A stretch of 64,000 bases of DNA from Ruminococcaceae bacterium UBA3751 (GCA_002371215.1 DFGL01000060.1:1-64000), one strand, 5' to 3'. Positions 51,270 to 60,663 are shown, counted from the stretch's first letter. Translations and numbers: made by a program. The notes: generated from the letters alone by a model not told the origin.

Positions 51270-52217
51270 ATGGATTTATCTTTAATTATTCCCTGCTACA
51301 ATGAGGAGGGAAACGTTAACAAGTTTTTTGAGGAGGCGCAGAAAGCCTTTGCCCCGTCGGGAATCAGCCTTGAATACGTCTTTATAAACGACGGCAGCAC
51401 GGACAAAACCGGCGAGCGCCTCAGGGAGCTTTACAAAACAGAATATTCAAGCAATATTACCGTAATTAATTTTTCGCGTAACTTTGGCAAGGAGGCGGCA
51501 ATTTACGCCGGGCTTCAGAATGCGGGCGGAAAATATATGTGTATTATTGACGCGGACCTTCAGCAGAGGCCCGAAACCGCGCTTAAAATGTACGAGCTTA
51601 TTAAAAATAATCCCGAGCTTGACTGCGTTTGCGCCTATCAGAAGGAGCGCAGGGAAAACAAGGCTATGGGCGCTGTTAAATCAGTTTTTTACAAGCTTAT
51701 CAACAAGCTTTCGGAAATTGAGTTCAAGGACGGCGCAAGCGATTTCAGGCTTTTTAATAACAAGGTGCGCGAGGCAGTGCTCTCCCTCGGGGAATACCAC
51801 CGCTTTTCAAAGGGCATATTCTCCTGGGTCGGTTTCAACGTTCACTATATGGAATATAAAGCGGAGGAGCGCAACAGCGGAGAAACGAAGTGGAGCCTTT
51901 CAAAGCTGATTAAATACGCATTTACGGGAATTATCGCCTTTTCAACCGCACCGCTGAAGCTTTCAATATATATAGGCTCTCTTGCAACGGCTTTTTCGGT
52001 AATCTACCTTATTATTACGATTATAAGAAAGCTTACCTCCCATATAAACGTTGACGGCTTTACCCAGCTTGTAATCCTTATATCCTTCTTCAGCGGAGTT
52101 CTGCTGTTTACGGTAGGCATTATAGGCGAATACATTGCAAAAATATATCAGCAGGTCAAAAACCGTCCGATATACATTGCAAAAGAAATTTTAAAACGAA
52201 ACACTTTTGACGAATAA
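51270..52217 (+). CDS. GT2 glycosyltransferase, DPM1/GtrB type
   Basis: 315 aa from ATG 51270. The N-terminal GT-A domain has LSLIIPCYNEEGNV, YVFINDGSTDKT, NFSRNFGKEAAIYAGL, the metal-binding DAD in IIDADLQQRP and DFRLFN. Two membrane helices close the protein (about 232-262 and 268-298). This architecture belongs to transferases that load a sugar from a nucleotide donor onto polyprenyl phosphate at the inner face of the membrane, for later decoration of wall polymers. The sugar is unknown. It is co-transcribed with the DtxR-like regulator, TAA-T-ATG, so it may be linked to metal status. Confidence 0.9.
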   Translation: MDLSLIIPCYNEEGNVNKFFEEAQKAFAPSGISLEYVFINDGSTDKTGERLRELYKTEYSSNITVINFSRNFGKEAAIYAGLQNAGGKYMCIIDADLQQRPETALKMYELIKNNPELDCVCAYQKERRENKAMGAVKSVFYKLINKLSEIEFKDGASDFRLFNNKVREAVLSLGEYHRFSKGIFSWVGFNVHYMEYKAEERNSGETKWSLSKLIKYAFTGIIAFSTAPLKLSIYIGSLATAFSVIYLIITIIRKLTSHINVDGFTQLVILISFFSGVLLFTVGIIGEYIAKIYQQVKNRPIYIAKEILKRNTFDE

Positions 52218-52243
52218 AAAACAGCCAAAGGGTGTCGAAAAAA

Positions 52244-52275
52244 AGGTGGATGAGATTTACTCATCCACCTTTTTT
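52244..52275 (+). terminator. Bidirectional terminator
   Basis: AGGTGGATGA and TCATCCACCT (52244-52253, 52261-52270) with A runs before and T runs after. It can end both the glycosyltransferase and the convergent lipid kinase transcripts. Confidence 0.88.
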
Positions 52276-52299
52276 CTGTTTTTTCTCTTTTCAAAAAAA

Positions 52300-53262
52300 T
52301 TATTCCTTAATATAGCAGAGCTTCAGCGCTTTTTCGTCAACGAAGAAATCGAGCTCGTTGTAATTGAAATTCTCGCCGTCACAGTTGCCGAGAAGTGCAG
52401 AGCCGTCCTCCGTCCAGAGCTTACCGCGCTTAACGAAGCCGTTCGTCATCTGCTGAGGATACGCCTCCTGATTTGCCTTGCCCTCGGAATACTTGGGAAT
52501 CATAGGCAGCGCTTCCTTAAGGCTGAGCCCGTTAACGAGCGCAAAATCAAGAAGTCCGTCGTCAAGAACGGAATCAGGCGCGGGGCAGAAGCCTCCGCCG
52601 TAATAGCTTGCGTTACAGATAGCAAAAAGAGCGTAATCCTTATCCTTCTCTTTAAGCTGATATTCCTCACCCGTTTCTTTATTGACACAGGTAATATCAA
52701 AGCTTATTTTGTAATGAAGCGGCTTCATAATTACGGGAACGATGGCAACGTTATACGCCTGATGCCCCAAAAACGGAAGCTTTGCGGCAATCTTTCTGCC
52801 GATGGTTTCAACAATCGTATCAAGCCCGAAGGACATAACGTTAATACACTTTTCGCCGTTGTAATCAATAAGGTCAATCGGCTTAACGTCGTATCTGAGC
52901 TTGCCGTTATAAAGCCCGAAGGACTTAATTACGTTTTCAACGTTAATCTTCTTTGTGCCGTAAATCTTCTTAGCAAAATCGTTGCCCGTTCCGAGCGGGA
53001 GAATCATAAGCGGAGTATCCGTTCCTGCAAGGCCGTTTGCAATTTCATGAACGGTACCGTCGCCGCCGCAGGATACAACAACGCAGTCCTTACCGTATTT
53101 TTCGGCGTATTCCTTAGCGATAACGGCAGCGTGGCCGGAATACAGCGTATTTTCAACAATCATCTCGTCATCAAGCTGACGGAAGGTTGATTTTATTCTT
53201 GAGATAATTCTTTCCTTATCCTTATTGCCCGCAATCGGGTTGCTTATAAAAACATATTTCAT
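52300..53262 (-). CDS. Diacylglycerol kinase-family lipid kinase (DgkB/YegS type)
   Basis: 320 aa from ATG 53262, with AGGGTG upstream; an in-frame GTG at 53271 is less likely. It phosphorylates diacylglycerol or a related lipid, returning it to phospholipid synthesis. Seen: ISNPIAGNKDKERI at the start, the nucleotide loop CGGDGT (65-70), LPLGTGNDFAKKIYG and the C-terminal beta domain with GGGFCPAPDSVLDDG. Substrate choice between diacylglycerol, undecaprenol-like lipids and others is not visible. It begins 15 nt after galK and is the last gene of the aro run. Confidence 0.9.
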   Translation of the reverse strand: MKYVFISNPIAGNKDKERIISRIKSTFRQLDDEMIVENTLYSGHAAVIAKEYAEKYGKDCVVVSCGGDGTVHEIANGLAGTDTPLMILPLGTGNDFAKKIYGTKKINVENVIKSFGLYNGKLRYDVKPIDLIDYNGEKCINVMSFGLDTIVETIGRKIAAKLPFLGHQAYNVAIVPVIMKPLHYKISFDITCVNKETGEEYQLKEKDKDYALFAICNASYYGGGFCPAPDSVLDDGLLDFALVNGLSLKEALPMIPKYSEGKANQEAYPQQMTNGFVKRGKLWTEDGSALLGNCDGENFNYNELDFFVDEKALKLCYIKE

Positions 53263-53277
53263 ACTTTTCACCCTGCC

Positions 53278-54558
53278 TTATATAACCTGGTAACCGCCGA
53301 CAGGACGGATAATGAGAACGTAACAGGAGCCCTCTCCGAAAACGCCCTCAATAGTTTTCTTATACTTATCAAGCATATCGTTGGGAACGAACGCCTGAAT
53401 GGTACCCGCAAAGCCGCCCCCATGAACGCGCCATGCGCCCTTGCCCTTAAGCAGTTCCTCGCTGATTGCAAGCGCAAGAGAAATCTTCTGTTCTGTTGGG
53501 TTTTTAGGGGTATAAACGTTCTGGTTGAGCATATAGGAGGAGAAGCCCGATTCAAGAATAATGCTCTTGAAGCCCTCGAAATCTCCGTTTTCAAGCGCCG
53601 CAACGCACTCGTCAACGCGCCTGTTTTCGTTATAATAGTGAATTGCGCGGAGGATTGCTCTGTCGTTCACCTTATCCTTTAAAACGGGAATCGCATTAAA
53701 GAATTCCTCATATGTAATTTCGCGCAGAACGTTCTTGCCGAGAGCCTTCGCAACGCTCTCCATCTCGTTTCTTACCGCCGCATAATCATCTGTTAAATCC
53801 GAATGGTTTCCGCCGGTATCAACGATACAGAGCGAGTAACCCGTCTTGGTAAAATCAAAATCAATCTTCTTAATAACGGGCTCTTTAACGGATTTAAAAT
53901 CAATATTAACAACGGAGCCGACTGAGGACGCCATCTGGTCAAGAAGTCCGCAGGGCTTACCGAAGAATACGTTTTCGCTGTACTGAGCAACCTTTGCAAT
54001 ATCAACGGCGCTGATTTTCCCGCTGTTAAAAAGGTAATTGAGAACGGAACCGATAAGCACCTCAAACGCCGCGGAGGACGAAAGTCCCGAGCCGCCCATA
54101 ACGTCGTTCATAGTAAACGCGTCAAAGCCGCCGATTTCAAATCCGAGGTTTTTAATTCCCGCAGCAACGCCCTTAACGAGCGAGGTTGAATCGCCGTAGC
54201 GCGCCTCGTCAGGCTCCATATCGCTGAGCTCAACAACGTTAATCTTATGTCCCTTTGACTTAACGCGGATAATTCTATCATCGTTTTTGCTTACAACGGC
54301 GATAGCGTCAAGATTTATTGAAGCGGCAACAACCTTTCCGTTATTATGGTCCGTATGGTTACCGCAGATTTCCGTTCTGCCGGGGGCGGAGATAATATTT
54401 ACCTCTCTGTCCGTACCGAAGAGAGCGCCGAATTCCTCAAGCGCCTGAACATAACGCGGCTTTTGAAGTTCAACCGCACTGTCGGTAACGTATACCGCCT
54501 TAAGATTTTCATCGTACTGTCCGCTGTTAACGGCATTAATTAATTCTTTTACTTTCAT
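53278..54558 (-). CDS. galK: Galactokinase
   Basis: 426 aa, GHMP kinase that makes galactose-1-phosphate from galactose and ATP. The signature APGRTEICGNHTDHNNG is at about 60-76, GGSGLSSSAAFE is the ATP loop, and HGGGFAGTIQAF is motif 3 near the C-terminus. Slightly longer than E. coli GalK (382 aa). No galT or galE lies in the window; it stands between a VTT membrane protein and a lipid kinase. Its presence after aromatic amino-acid genes has no obvious metabolic reason. Confidence 0.93.
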   Translation of the reverse strand: MKVKELINAVNSGQYDENLKAVYVTDSAVELQKPRYVQALEEFGALFGTDREVNIISAPGRTEICGNHTDHNNGKVVAASINLDAIAVVSKNDDRIIRVKSKGHKINVVELSDMEPDEARYGDSTSLVKGVAAGIKNLGFEIGGFDAFTMNDVMGGSGLSSSAAFEVLIGSVLNYLFNSGKISAVDIAKVAQYSENVFFGKPCGLLDQMASSVGSVVNIDFKSVKEPVIKKIDFDFTKTGYSLCIVDTGGNHSDLTDDYAAVRNEMESVAKALGKNVLREITYEEFFNAIPVLKDKVNDRAILRAIHYYNENRRVDECVAALENGDFEGFKSIILESGFSSYMLNQNVYTPKNPTEQKISLALAISEELLKGKGAWRVHGGGFAGTIQAFVPNDMLDKYKKTIEGVFGEGSCYVLIIRPVGGYQVI

Positions 54559-54568
54559 AGGGTACCTC

Positions 54569-55339
54569 TTATAAAACTATTTTGTATTTTTCTTTTTCGC
54601 TGTAAATCAACAGCGTTTGGTTCATCTGACGAGACTTGATTCCGTAAAAAATATTGAAAAGAAGGCTCGTTATTCCCGAAAACGCAACAATTATTATCAG
54701 CGGGATAATAAACTGAGGCGAAAACGGGTTTTTATATGCCGCGCCAAGCTTTGTATACATATACAGCCTCGGCGCAAACCCGACTAAGCTGAGAATTGAG
54801 TAATAGAGAAAATCGTACCTCATTGAACCGTAATACTTTGAAATCATCGCAAGCGAAATTGCGGGAATCATTCGCGTTACGGTAAGAACGTACGGGTTTC
54901 CGTTACCCTTAAACTTAACCCAATCGCGTATAAAGTGCATTCGTTTTAAGTTGAGTATTATCTCCGTCCAGCCGCCGCCTATATAAATTCCCTCAACGTA
55001 CTTAACCGTAAAGAAGAAAAAGCAGAAGACAATGTTTATAAACAGCGCCTCGTTAAGCGGGAACACCATTCCCGATATTGTTACGAGAAAACCCATAGGA
55101 ATTGCGATCTGGCATTTTGCAATATACAGCGCAAAAATACATATCAGTATCTCGTACTGCGTATCAAGCTGAGCTACCGCCTTATCGAGTTTGCTGAGAA
55201 AATTAATCAGCGCTGCAAACTGAGTTTCAAGCTTTGCGTGGTTAATCAAAACAAGGATTAAAAACACCAATAGCGCAGTTGTTACGGTGAAGATAATGAA
55301 TGATATGAAATTCGTTCTGTGGCGTTTAGTTTTTTTCAT
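54569..55339 (-). CDS. VTT/TVP38-like membrane protein
   Basis: 256 aa with a basic N-terminus and about five to six membrane segments. The central TVTRMIPAISLAMISKYYG resembles the RxxP motif of TVP38/TMEM64 and DedA-type VTT proteins, and GMVFPLNEALFINIVF fits the preceding re-entrant region. Relatives move lipids across membranes. Assignment is by motif only and the function here is unknown. It lies 15 nt downstream of pheA and 10 nt upstream of galK. Confidence 0.65.
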   Translation of the reverse strand: MKKTKRHRTNFISFIIFTVTTALLVFLILVLINHAKLETQFAALINFLSKLDKAVAQLDTQYEILICIFALYIAKCQIAIPMGFLVTISGMVFPLNEALFINIVFCFFFFTVKYVEGIYIGGGWTEIILNLKRMHFIRDWVKFKGNGNPYVLTVTRMIPAISLAMISKYYGSMRYDFLYYSILSLVGFAPRLYMYTKLGAAYKNPFSPQFIIPLIIIVAFSGITSLLFNIFYGIKSRQMNQTLLIYSEKEKYKIVL

Positions 55340-55354
55340 ACGCCCATCTCCGTT

Positions 55355-56491
55355 CTATTTTACCTCTAAAAAGTTTCCGAGGAAGGTAAATTCAGGGAGC
55401 TCGTCATACAGCGCGCAGAGCAAATCAAGAGTCTCGGCGTCATAAACAGAGCCCATAACGTCCGCATAGAAATAGTAATCAAAACCGCCGTTTTCAACAG
55501 GACGGGATTCAAGTTTGGTAAGGTTAAGCCCCGTCATCGAAAATCTGCCGAGCACTCTGTAGAGCGAGCCCGTTTTATGCGGAGCGGAAAAAATAAGCGA
55601 AATCTTATTCGCGCCCTTGCTGATAACAAGGTCCTTAGAAATTACTATGAAACGTGTTGTATTATTAGAAATATTCTGAATATCTTTTTTCAGAACCGTA
55701 AGTCCGTATTTTTTCGCCGCTTCGACTGAGCAGATGCAGGCGACGTTTTTCTTTTTACTTTCGCTTACAAACTTTGCCGCCGCTGCGGTATTTGTAAAGT
55801 TAATTCCCGTAAAATCAAAGCTGTTGAGGAAATCGCTGCATTGCGACAGCGCCTGAGGGTGGGAATAAACGTCCTGGATTTTACTGTAATCAGCGCCTTC
55901 CTTAGCGCAAAGGCAATGGGATATTTTCAAATCATACGCGCCTACAACGTAAAACCTGTACTTCATTATAAGGTCGTAGCTCTCGTGAACTGAGCCCGCC
56001 GTTGAATTTTCAACGGGAATAATTCCAAAGCGCGCGTCGCCCTTATAAACAGCCTCAAACACGTCCTCAAACTGACGGTAAAAGCTTATTTCGGAATCGG
56101 GAAAAAGCGCTTTCCCCGCCTGAGCGCTGTAAGCCCCGTCAACTCCCTGACAGGCAATCGGTTTTCCGTTTGCGGTAAGCACTTCGCCGTGGGGAGCGTT
56201 GTTAACAAGATTGCGAAGCGGCTGTCCTCCGCCGATAATCTTATGCTGAACGGCGCGGGAAGCGTCCATCGTTGCGGAGAATATGGTTTTTATAGTATTC
56301 CCCATATCGCCGCATTTTTTTTCAACGTCCTCAAGGATTTCCTGCTCGCGCTTTTCGTTTAAAACGGGAAGTCTTTTTCTAACCTTATAATCGGCAACCT
56401 CTTTTGAAATTTCCATTCTCTTTAAGAGAAGCGGAATAAGCTGCTCGTCTATTTCATCTATCTGATTTCTCAGCTCAAGTAATTCGTCCAT
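55355..56491 (-). CDS. pheA: Chorismate mutase/prephenate dehydratase (P-protein)
   Basis: 378 aa. Residues 1-85 are an AroQ-type chorismate mutase (LRNQIDEIDEQLIPLLLKRM...KVRKRLPVLNEKREQEIL). About 108-285 form the prephenate dehydratase (GVDGAYSAQAG, VPVENSTAGSVHE as PVENSTAGSV, and NTTRFIVIS with the key Thr-Arg-Phe). About 295-370 are the ACT domain that senses phenylalanine (PHKTGSLYRVLG and LESRP). It converts chorismate to phenylpyruvate in the Phe branch and is probably feedback-inhibited by Phe. 28 nt after aroC. Confidence 0.96.
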   Translation of the reverse strand: MDELLELRNQIDEIDEQLIPLLLKRMEISKEVADYKVRKRLPVLNEKREQEILEDVEKKCGDMGNTIKTIFSATMDASRAVQHKIIGGGQPLRNLVNNAPHGEVLTANGKPIACQGVDGAYSAQAGKALFPDSEISFYRQFEDVFEAVYKGDARFGIIPVENSTAGSVHESYDLIMKYRFYVVGAYDLKISHCLCAKEGADYSKIQDVYSHPQALSQCSDFLNSFDFTGINFTNTAAAAKFVSESKKKNVACICSVEAAKKYGLTVLKKDIQNISNNTTRFIVISKDLVISKGANKISLIFSAPHKTGSLYRVLGRFSMTGLNLTKLESRPVENGGFDYYFYADVMGSVYDAETLDLLCALYDELPEFTFLGNFLEVK

Positions 56492-56519
56492 TATTTTGTC
56501 CTCGTTTGTTTGTTATCTT

Positions 56520-57593
56520 TCAGAGAATAATATCAAGTATTCCGAGCGCAACCGCCGCTTCAACAACGGGAACGGCTCTCGGTACAATGCAGGGGTCGTG
56601 CCTTCCGCTCACGGTAAGCTTTGTGTTTTCCATAGTTTCAAGGTTAACGCTGTTCTGTTCTGCTGCAATTGACGGAGTCGGCTTAACCGCAACGCCGACT
56701 ATAAGCGGAGCTCCGCTTGTCAGCCCGCCGAGAACACCGCCGTTATTATTTGATTTAAGCGCTACCCTACCGTCTTTAATCTCATATTCATCGTTTACCG
56801 CTTTTGCGTTACTTTCGGCAAAGCCAAAACCCTTTCCGAACTGAACGCCTTTAACGGCGGGAATAGCGAAAAGCAGCTGCGAAAGTCTACCCTCTACGGT
56901 ATCGAACATATTACCGCCGAGCCCTGCAGAAAGACCCGTTACGGCACATTCAATTTCGCCGCCTACGGAATTATTATCGGCGCGGTACTTTTCAATTTCC
57001 GCCCTCATTTTTTCCTCAGCCTCAGCGCTTATAACGGAAAAAGAGCTTTTATTGAGTGTATTAAGCAGCTCGGCGCTCACGTCGTTCATATCAAACTCAG
57101 CGTCTGAAACGGCGCCTATTTTCTTAATATGCGCGCCGATTGTTATTCCCTTTTCCGTAAGTATCTGTTTGGCAACGGCGCCCGCAAAAACTATCGGCGC
57201 AGTGAGTCTTCCGCTGAAATGCCCTCCGCCGCGAACGTCGTTAAAGCCGCCGTACTTAACGTATGCAGGGTAATCGCTGTGGCTCGGGCGAGGCACCTTC
57301 ATTATATTTTCATAGTCGCCGCTTTTAGTATTTGTATTTTCAATTATCATTGCAAGCGGAGCGCCCGTTGTAACGTTATTGACAACGCCCGAAAGAATAT
57401 GAGGAATATCCTTTTCAAGCCGCGGAGTTGCGGTTTTATCCTTACCCGGAGCGCGGCGCGCCATATCAAGATAAATTTTATCCGTATCAAGCCTTATTCC
57501 GGCGGGCAGCCCGTCAATAACGCAGCCTATCGCTTCGCCGTGGCTTTCGCCGAAAACGGATAGCTTAATTTTATTACCCGTTACAGATGACAT
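56520..57593 (-). CDS. aroC: Chorismate synthase
   Basis: 357 aa. It removes phosphate from EPSP to give chorismate with reduced FMN. Seen: SVFGESHGEAIGC at the start, RRAPGKD, VRGGGHFSGRLTAP, and the C-terminal signature GRHDPCIVPRAVPVVEA. Full length. The start, with AGGAGG upstream, overlaps the end of aroA by 20 nt. Confidence 0.97.
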   Translation of the reverse strand: MSSVTGNKIKLSVFGESHGEAIGCVIDGLPAGIRLDTDKIYLDMARRAPGKDKTATPRLEKDIPHILSGVVNNVTTGAPLAMIIENTNTKSGDYENIMKVPRPSHSDYPAYVKYGGFNDVRGGGHFSGRLTAPIVFAGAVAKQILTEKGITIGAHIKKIGAVSDAEFDMNDVSAELLNTLNKSSFSVISAEAEEKMRAEIEKYRADNNSVGGEIECAVTGLSAGLGGNMFDTVEGRLSQLLFAIPAVKGVQFGKGFGFAESNAKAVNDEYEIKDGRVALKSNNNGGVLGGLTSGAPLIVGVAVKPTPSIAAEQNSVNLETMENTKLTVSGRHDPCIVPRAVPVVEAAVALGILDIIL

Positions 57594-58779
57594 CTGCTTT
57601 TCCTCCTAATTTACGGTAGTCCCTGAAGAAATCGGGATAGGATTTATTAATACTCAGAGCGTCCGTTATAACGCTTTTGCCCTCAGCCCTCAGCGCCGCA
57701 ATGCTGAAAGCCATAACAATTCTGTGGTCATTAAAGCCGAGAAACTCCGCGCCCTTAACTCTGCCGCCCGTGATTATCAGTCCGTCGGGCGTTACGGCAA
57801 CGTCAATTCCCGCTCTTTCAAGGTTTTTTGCAACGCTTTCAAGGCGGTCGGATTCCTTATATCTCAGCCTTTCGGCGCCCGTTATAACCGTTTTACCCTT
57901 TGCAAACGCCGCAACAACGGCTATTGCGGGAACGGCGTCGGGAATATCAGTCGCATCAATTTCTATTCCGCAAAGTTCTGATTTTTTTGCGGTAATTTCA
58001 TCGCCGTTTACCGTTATATCGGCGCCGAAGCGCCTTAAAACATCAACTATTTCCTTATCACCCTGAAGGGAGTTCATATTCATACCCCTGAGCGTTACGC
58101 TGCCCGTAAGCGCGCCCCCCGCAAGGAAGAACGCCGCCTGAGACCAATCGCGCTCAACGGTGTAATCGGTATATATATATTTCTGATTTCCGCGGATTTT
58201 GTAGCCGCGTTCGGTTTCGGTTATTTTAATTCCGAAGCGCGCCATAATCTCTACGGTCATATCAACGTAGGGCTTTGACTGAAGTGCAGAGGTTAAAACA
58301 ATCTCGCTGTCGCCCTCAAGCAGAGGTAGCGAAAACAGCAGCCCCGTTACGTACTGCGAGCTTATATCTCCCGAAATGGAGTACTCACCGGCTTTCAGCT
58401 TGCCGCTGATATTTAACGGCAGTCCGCCCTTGCTCTCGCATTTTACGCCGTGCTCCGGCAAAAGACGAAGATATTCGCCGAGAGGTCTCTGCGGGAGCTT
58501 GCCCCTGCCTGTAAAGGTTATCTCCTTGCCAAGTGCCGCCGCAATCGGAATAAGAAAGCGCAGCGTTGAGCCCGATTCTCCGCAGTCTATACAGCCGCCT
58601 TTTTCAAGAGAAAGAAGCGCGTTTTGCGTTGCGCTTATATCCTGAGAAAGCTCGCCGTCAATACTTATCATTTTTCCCGAGAGGTATGAACAAATAAGCG
58701 CTCTGTGGGCGTAGGATTTTGAAAGCGGAAGCTCTATACCGCCGCAGAGAGCGGAATTTTCTAATACCACCCTGCTCAT
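57574..58779 (-). CDS. aroA: EPSP synthase (3-phosphoshikimate 1-carboxyvinyltransferase)
   Basis: About 401 aa from ATG 58779, one base after the aroB stop; an in-frame TTG further up lies within aroB. It joins phosphoenolpyruvate to shikimate-3-phosphate. Seen: LPLSKSYAHRALI (the usual LPGSKS Gly replaced by Leu, so the loop is a variant), ESGSTLRFLIPIAA, ERDWSQAAFF, LRYKESDRLE and NDHRIVMAFSIAAL. The TLRFL segment corresponds to the GxxxRFL motif near the glyphosate site; sensitivity cannot be told. Confidence 0.95.
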   Translation of the reverse strand: MSRVVLENSALCGGIELPLSKSYAHRALICSYLSGKMISIDGELSQDISATQNALLSLEKGGCIDCGESGSTLRFLIPIAAALGKEITFTGRGKLPQRPLGEYLRLLPEHGVKCESKGGLPLNISGKLKAGEYSISGDISSQYVTGLLFSLPLLEGDSEIVLTSALQSKPYVDMTVEIMARFGIKITETERGYKIRGNQKYIYTDYTVERDWSQAAFFLAGGALTGSVTLRGMNMNSLQGDKEIVDVLRRFGADITVNGDEITAKKSELCGIEIDATDIPDAVPAIAVVAAFAKGKTVITGAERLRYKESDRLESVAKNLERAGIDVAVTPDGLIITGGRVKGAEFLGFNDHRIVMAFSIAALRAEGKSVITDALSINKSYPDFFRDYRKLGGKADVICNG

Positions 58780-58780
58780 T

Positions 58781-59830
58781 TTACACCCCAAACAAATCGG
58801 CAATATCTTCGGTTTTAACCTTTTTGATATACCCCTCGCCGATACTCTTTATAAATACAAATTTTATTCCGTCCAAAACGCGCTTTTTGTCGCTGTTCAT
58901 AGCGCTTATAATATCCCTAAGGGAATTTTCATCCTCTGTTGGAAGGTTATACTTTTTTAGCACTGAGGCGATTCTTTTCGCCGTTCCTTTTTCGGTCATT
59001 CCGTTATTTTCACCCGCGGTACAGATAATCACCATACCTATTCCTACAGCCTCGCCGTGGGATACGGTTTCAAAATTATGGAGTTTTTCAATTGCGTGGC
59101 CCGCAGTGTGACCGAAGTTCAGCAGCGCTCTTTCGCCCTGCTCCTTTTCATCGCGCTCAACAACTGCAGCCTTGATTTTAACGCATTCAAAAACGATATC
59201 CTCAATAATCTCCGCCGCGTTTTCATTTTCAATCCGCTCAAAAAGCGCTCTGCTTTTAATACAGCCCGTCTTAATCGCCTCAGCCATACCGTCGGCAAAA
59301 TAATGGGGCTTAAGAGTTTTCAGAGCGTTTTTATCAATAAGAACGAGCCTCGGTTGATGAAATGCGCCGCAGAGATTTTTGCCCTGCGGTAAATCCACAG
59401 CGGTTTTTCCGCCGACGGAGCTGTCAACCTGGGCAAGCAGCGAGGTGGGAATTTGAACAAAATCAATTCCCCTCAGATATATTGCGGAGGCAAAACCCGC
59501 CATATCGCCGCATACTCCGCCGCCAAGCGCAACAACCAAATCGCTGCGGGTTAAACCGTTTTCGGCAAGGAATTCTACCATTTCTATAACGGTTTTCGTT
59601 GTTTTGGACTTTTCGCCCGCCTCGTACACAAAGCTTATAACCTCAAAGTCCTGTGCTTTCAACGAGGAAACGACGGTATCTCCGTAAATGGGAAACACGT
59701 TACTGTCGCTAATAACGCAAATCTTTTTTGCGCTTGTAATTTTGTTTATATATTCACCCGCGCGGGATAAAATTCCCTCTTCAAGCAGGATTTCATATCC
59801 CTTACCCGCGTTCACAAACAGTTTTTTCAT
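58781..59830 (-). CDS. aroB: 3-dehydroquinate synthase
   Basis: 349 aa. It uses NAD+ and a divalent metal to cyclise DAHP in step 2 of the shikimate route. Seen: VALGGGVCGDMAGFASAIYL (NAD-binding loop), SSVGGKTAVDLPQGKN, and the metal ligands in NFGHTAGHAIE plus a Glu near 190. Its ATG shares one base with the tyrA stop (TGATG), giving tight translational coupling. Confidence 0.96.
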   Translation of the reverse strand: MKKLFVNAGKGYEILLEEGILSRAGEYINKITSAKKICVISDSNVFPIYGDTVVSSLKAQDFEVISFVYEAGEKSKTTKTVIEMVEFLAENGLTRSDLVVALGGGVCGDMAGFASAIYLRGIDFVQIPTSLLAQVDSSVGGKTAVDLPQGKNLCGAFHQPRLVLIDKNALKTLKPHYFADGMAEAIKTGCIKSRALFERIENENAAEIIEDIVFECVKIKAAVVERDEKEQGERALLNFGHTAGHAIEKLHNFETVSHGEAVGIGMVIICTAGENNGMTEKGTAKRIASVLKKYNLPTEDENSLRDIISAMNSDKKRVLDGIKFVFIKSIGEGYIKKVKTEDIADLFGV

Positions 59831-60663
59831 CAGCCTATTTCCTCTTTAATACGGTTGCCTTCGCGCATAAGCGCTGTGAGAGCCTCGCCGTCGCCGTTTA
59901 CAATGTTGTACTTAAATCTCATAAGATTAGATACAAGGTCGTCAATTTCGCGCACGAGCGGCTCCTTGTTATCAAGGAAGAGTTCCGTCCACATCTCCGC
60001 GTTAATCCTTGCAACGCGGCTTACGTCGCGATACGAGCCCGCCGAGTAGCCCGCATGCATCGGAGCGAGCGGCGAAAGAACGTAGGAGCAAGCCAGAACG
60101 TGGGCAATCTGAGAGGTGAAGGCTATCATCTCGTCATGGTGCTCGGGGGTTGTTACAACCGTTCTTGCAAAGCCCATCTGCTGAGCGAGGCCGACGAGCG
60201 CGTCCGATTTAACGCGCGGCGTATCCTCAAAGGGGGTACAGATAAAGCTCGCGTTATCAAACAGGTTGTCAAGGCTGTTATCATAGCCGCTTACCTCACG
60301 CCCCGCCATCGGATGAGCGCCGATGAAATAAAAATCAAGGCTGTCCTTATTCTTTTCGATTTCGTTACAAATCATCGTTTTAATTCCGCAGGAATCGGAA
60401 ACAATGCTGTCCTTTTTAAACAAATCCTTATGCTCAAGGATAAACGGAACAATCGCGTCAGGATAGAAATTAACAAAGGTAATATCCGCCTTAGGAATAA
60501 TCTCCTCAAGCGTTCCCGTTTTATCAATTACACCGTCGCGCAGAGCTTTCTCCGTTACGGATGGAGTTCTGTTCCAACCGAAAACGGTATGCTCTGTATT
60601 CTTTTTCAGGGTTTTGGCGAGCGAAGCGCCGATTAAACCCAAGCCGCAAATCAGTACGTTCAT
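59830..60663 (-). CDS. tyrA: Prephenate dehydrogenase
   Basis: 277 aa, single-domain form without ACT or chorismate mutase. It oxidises prephenate to 4-hydroxyphenylpyruvate in the Tyr branch. NAD loop GLGLIGASLAKTL near the start; GAHPMAGREVSG carries the catalytic His; later SQIAHVLACSYVLS and GSYRDVSRVARINAEMW complete the family pattern. First gene of the aro run. The ribosome binding site is weak (CGGTG), so basal synthesis may be low. Confidence 0.95.
   Translation of the reverse strand: MNVLICGLGLIGASLAKTLKKNTEHTVFGWNRTPSVTEKALRDGVIDKTGTLEEIIPKADITFVNFYPDAIVPFILEHKDLFKKDSIVSDSCGIKTMICNEIEKNKDSLDFYFIGAHPMAGREVSGYDNSLDNLFDNASFICTPFEDTPRVKSDALVGLAQQMGFARTVVTTPEHHDEMIAFTSQIAHVLACSYVLSPLAPMHAGYSAGSYRDVSRVARINAEMWTELFLDNKEPLVREIDDLVSNLMRFKYNIVNGDGEALTALMREGNRIKEEIG

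Noticed and set aside
52207..53190. Long plus-strand reading frame (327 codons) opposite the lipid kinase
   Set aside because: It is antisense to a kinase with clear GGDGT and NPIAG motifs, lacks a ribosome binding site and shows no domain.
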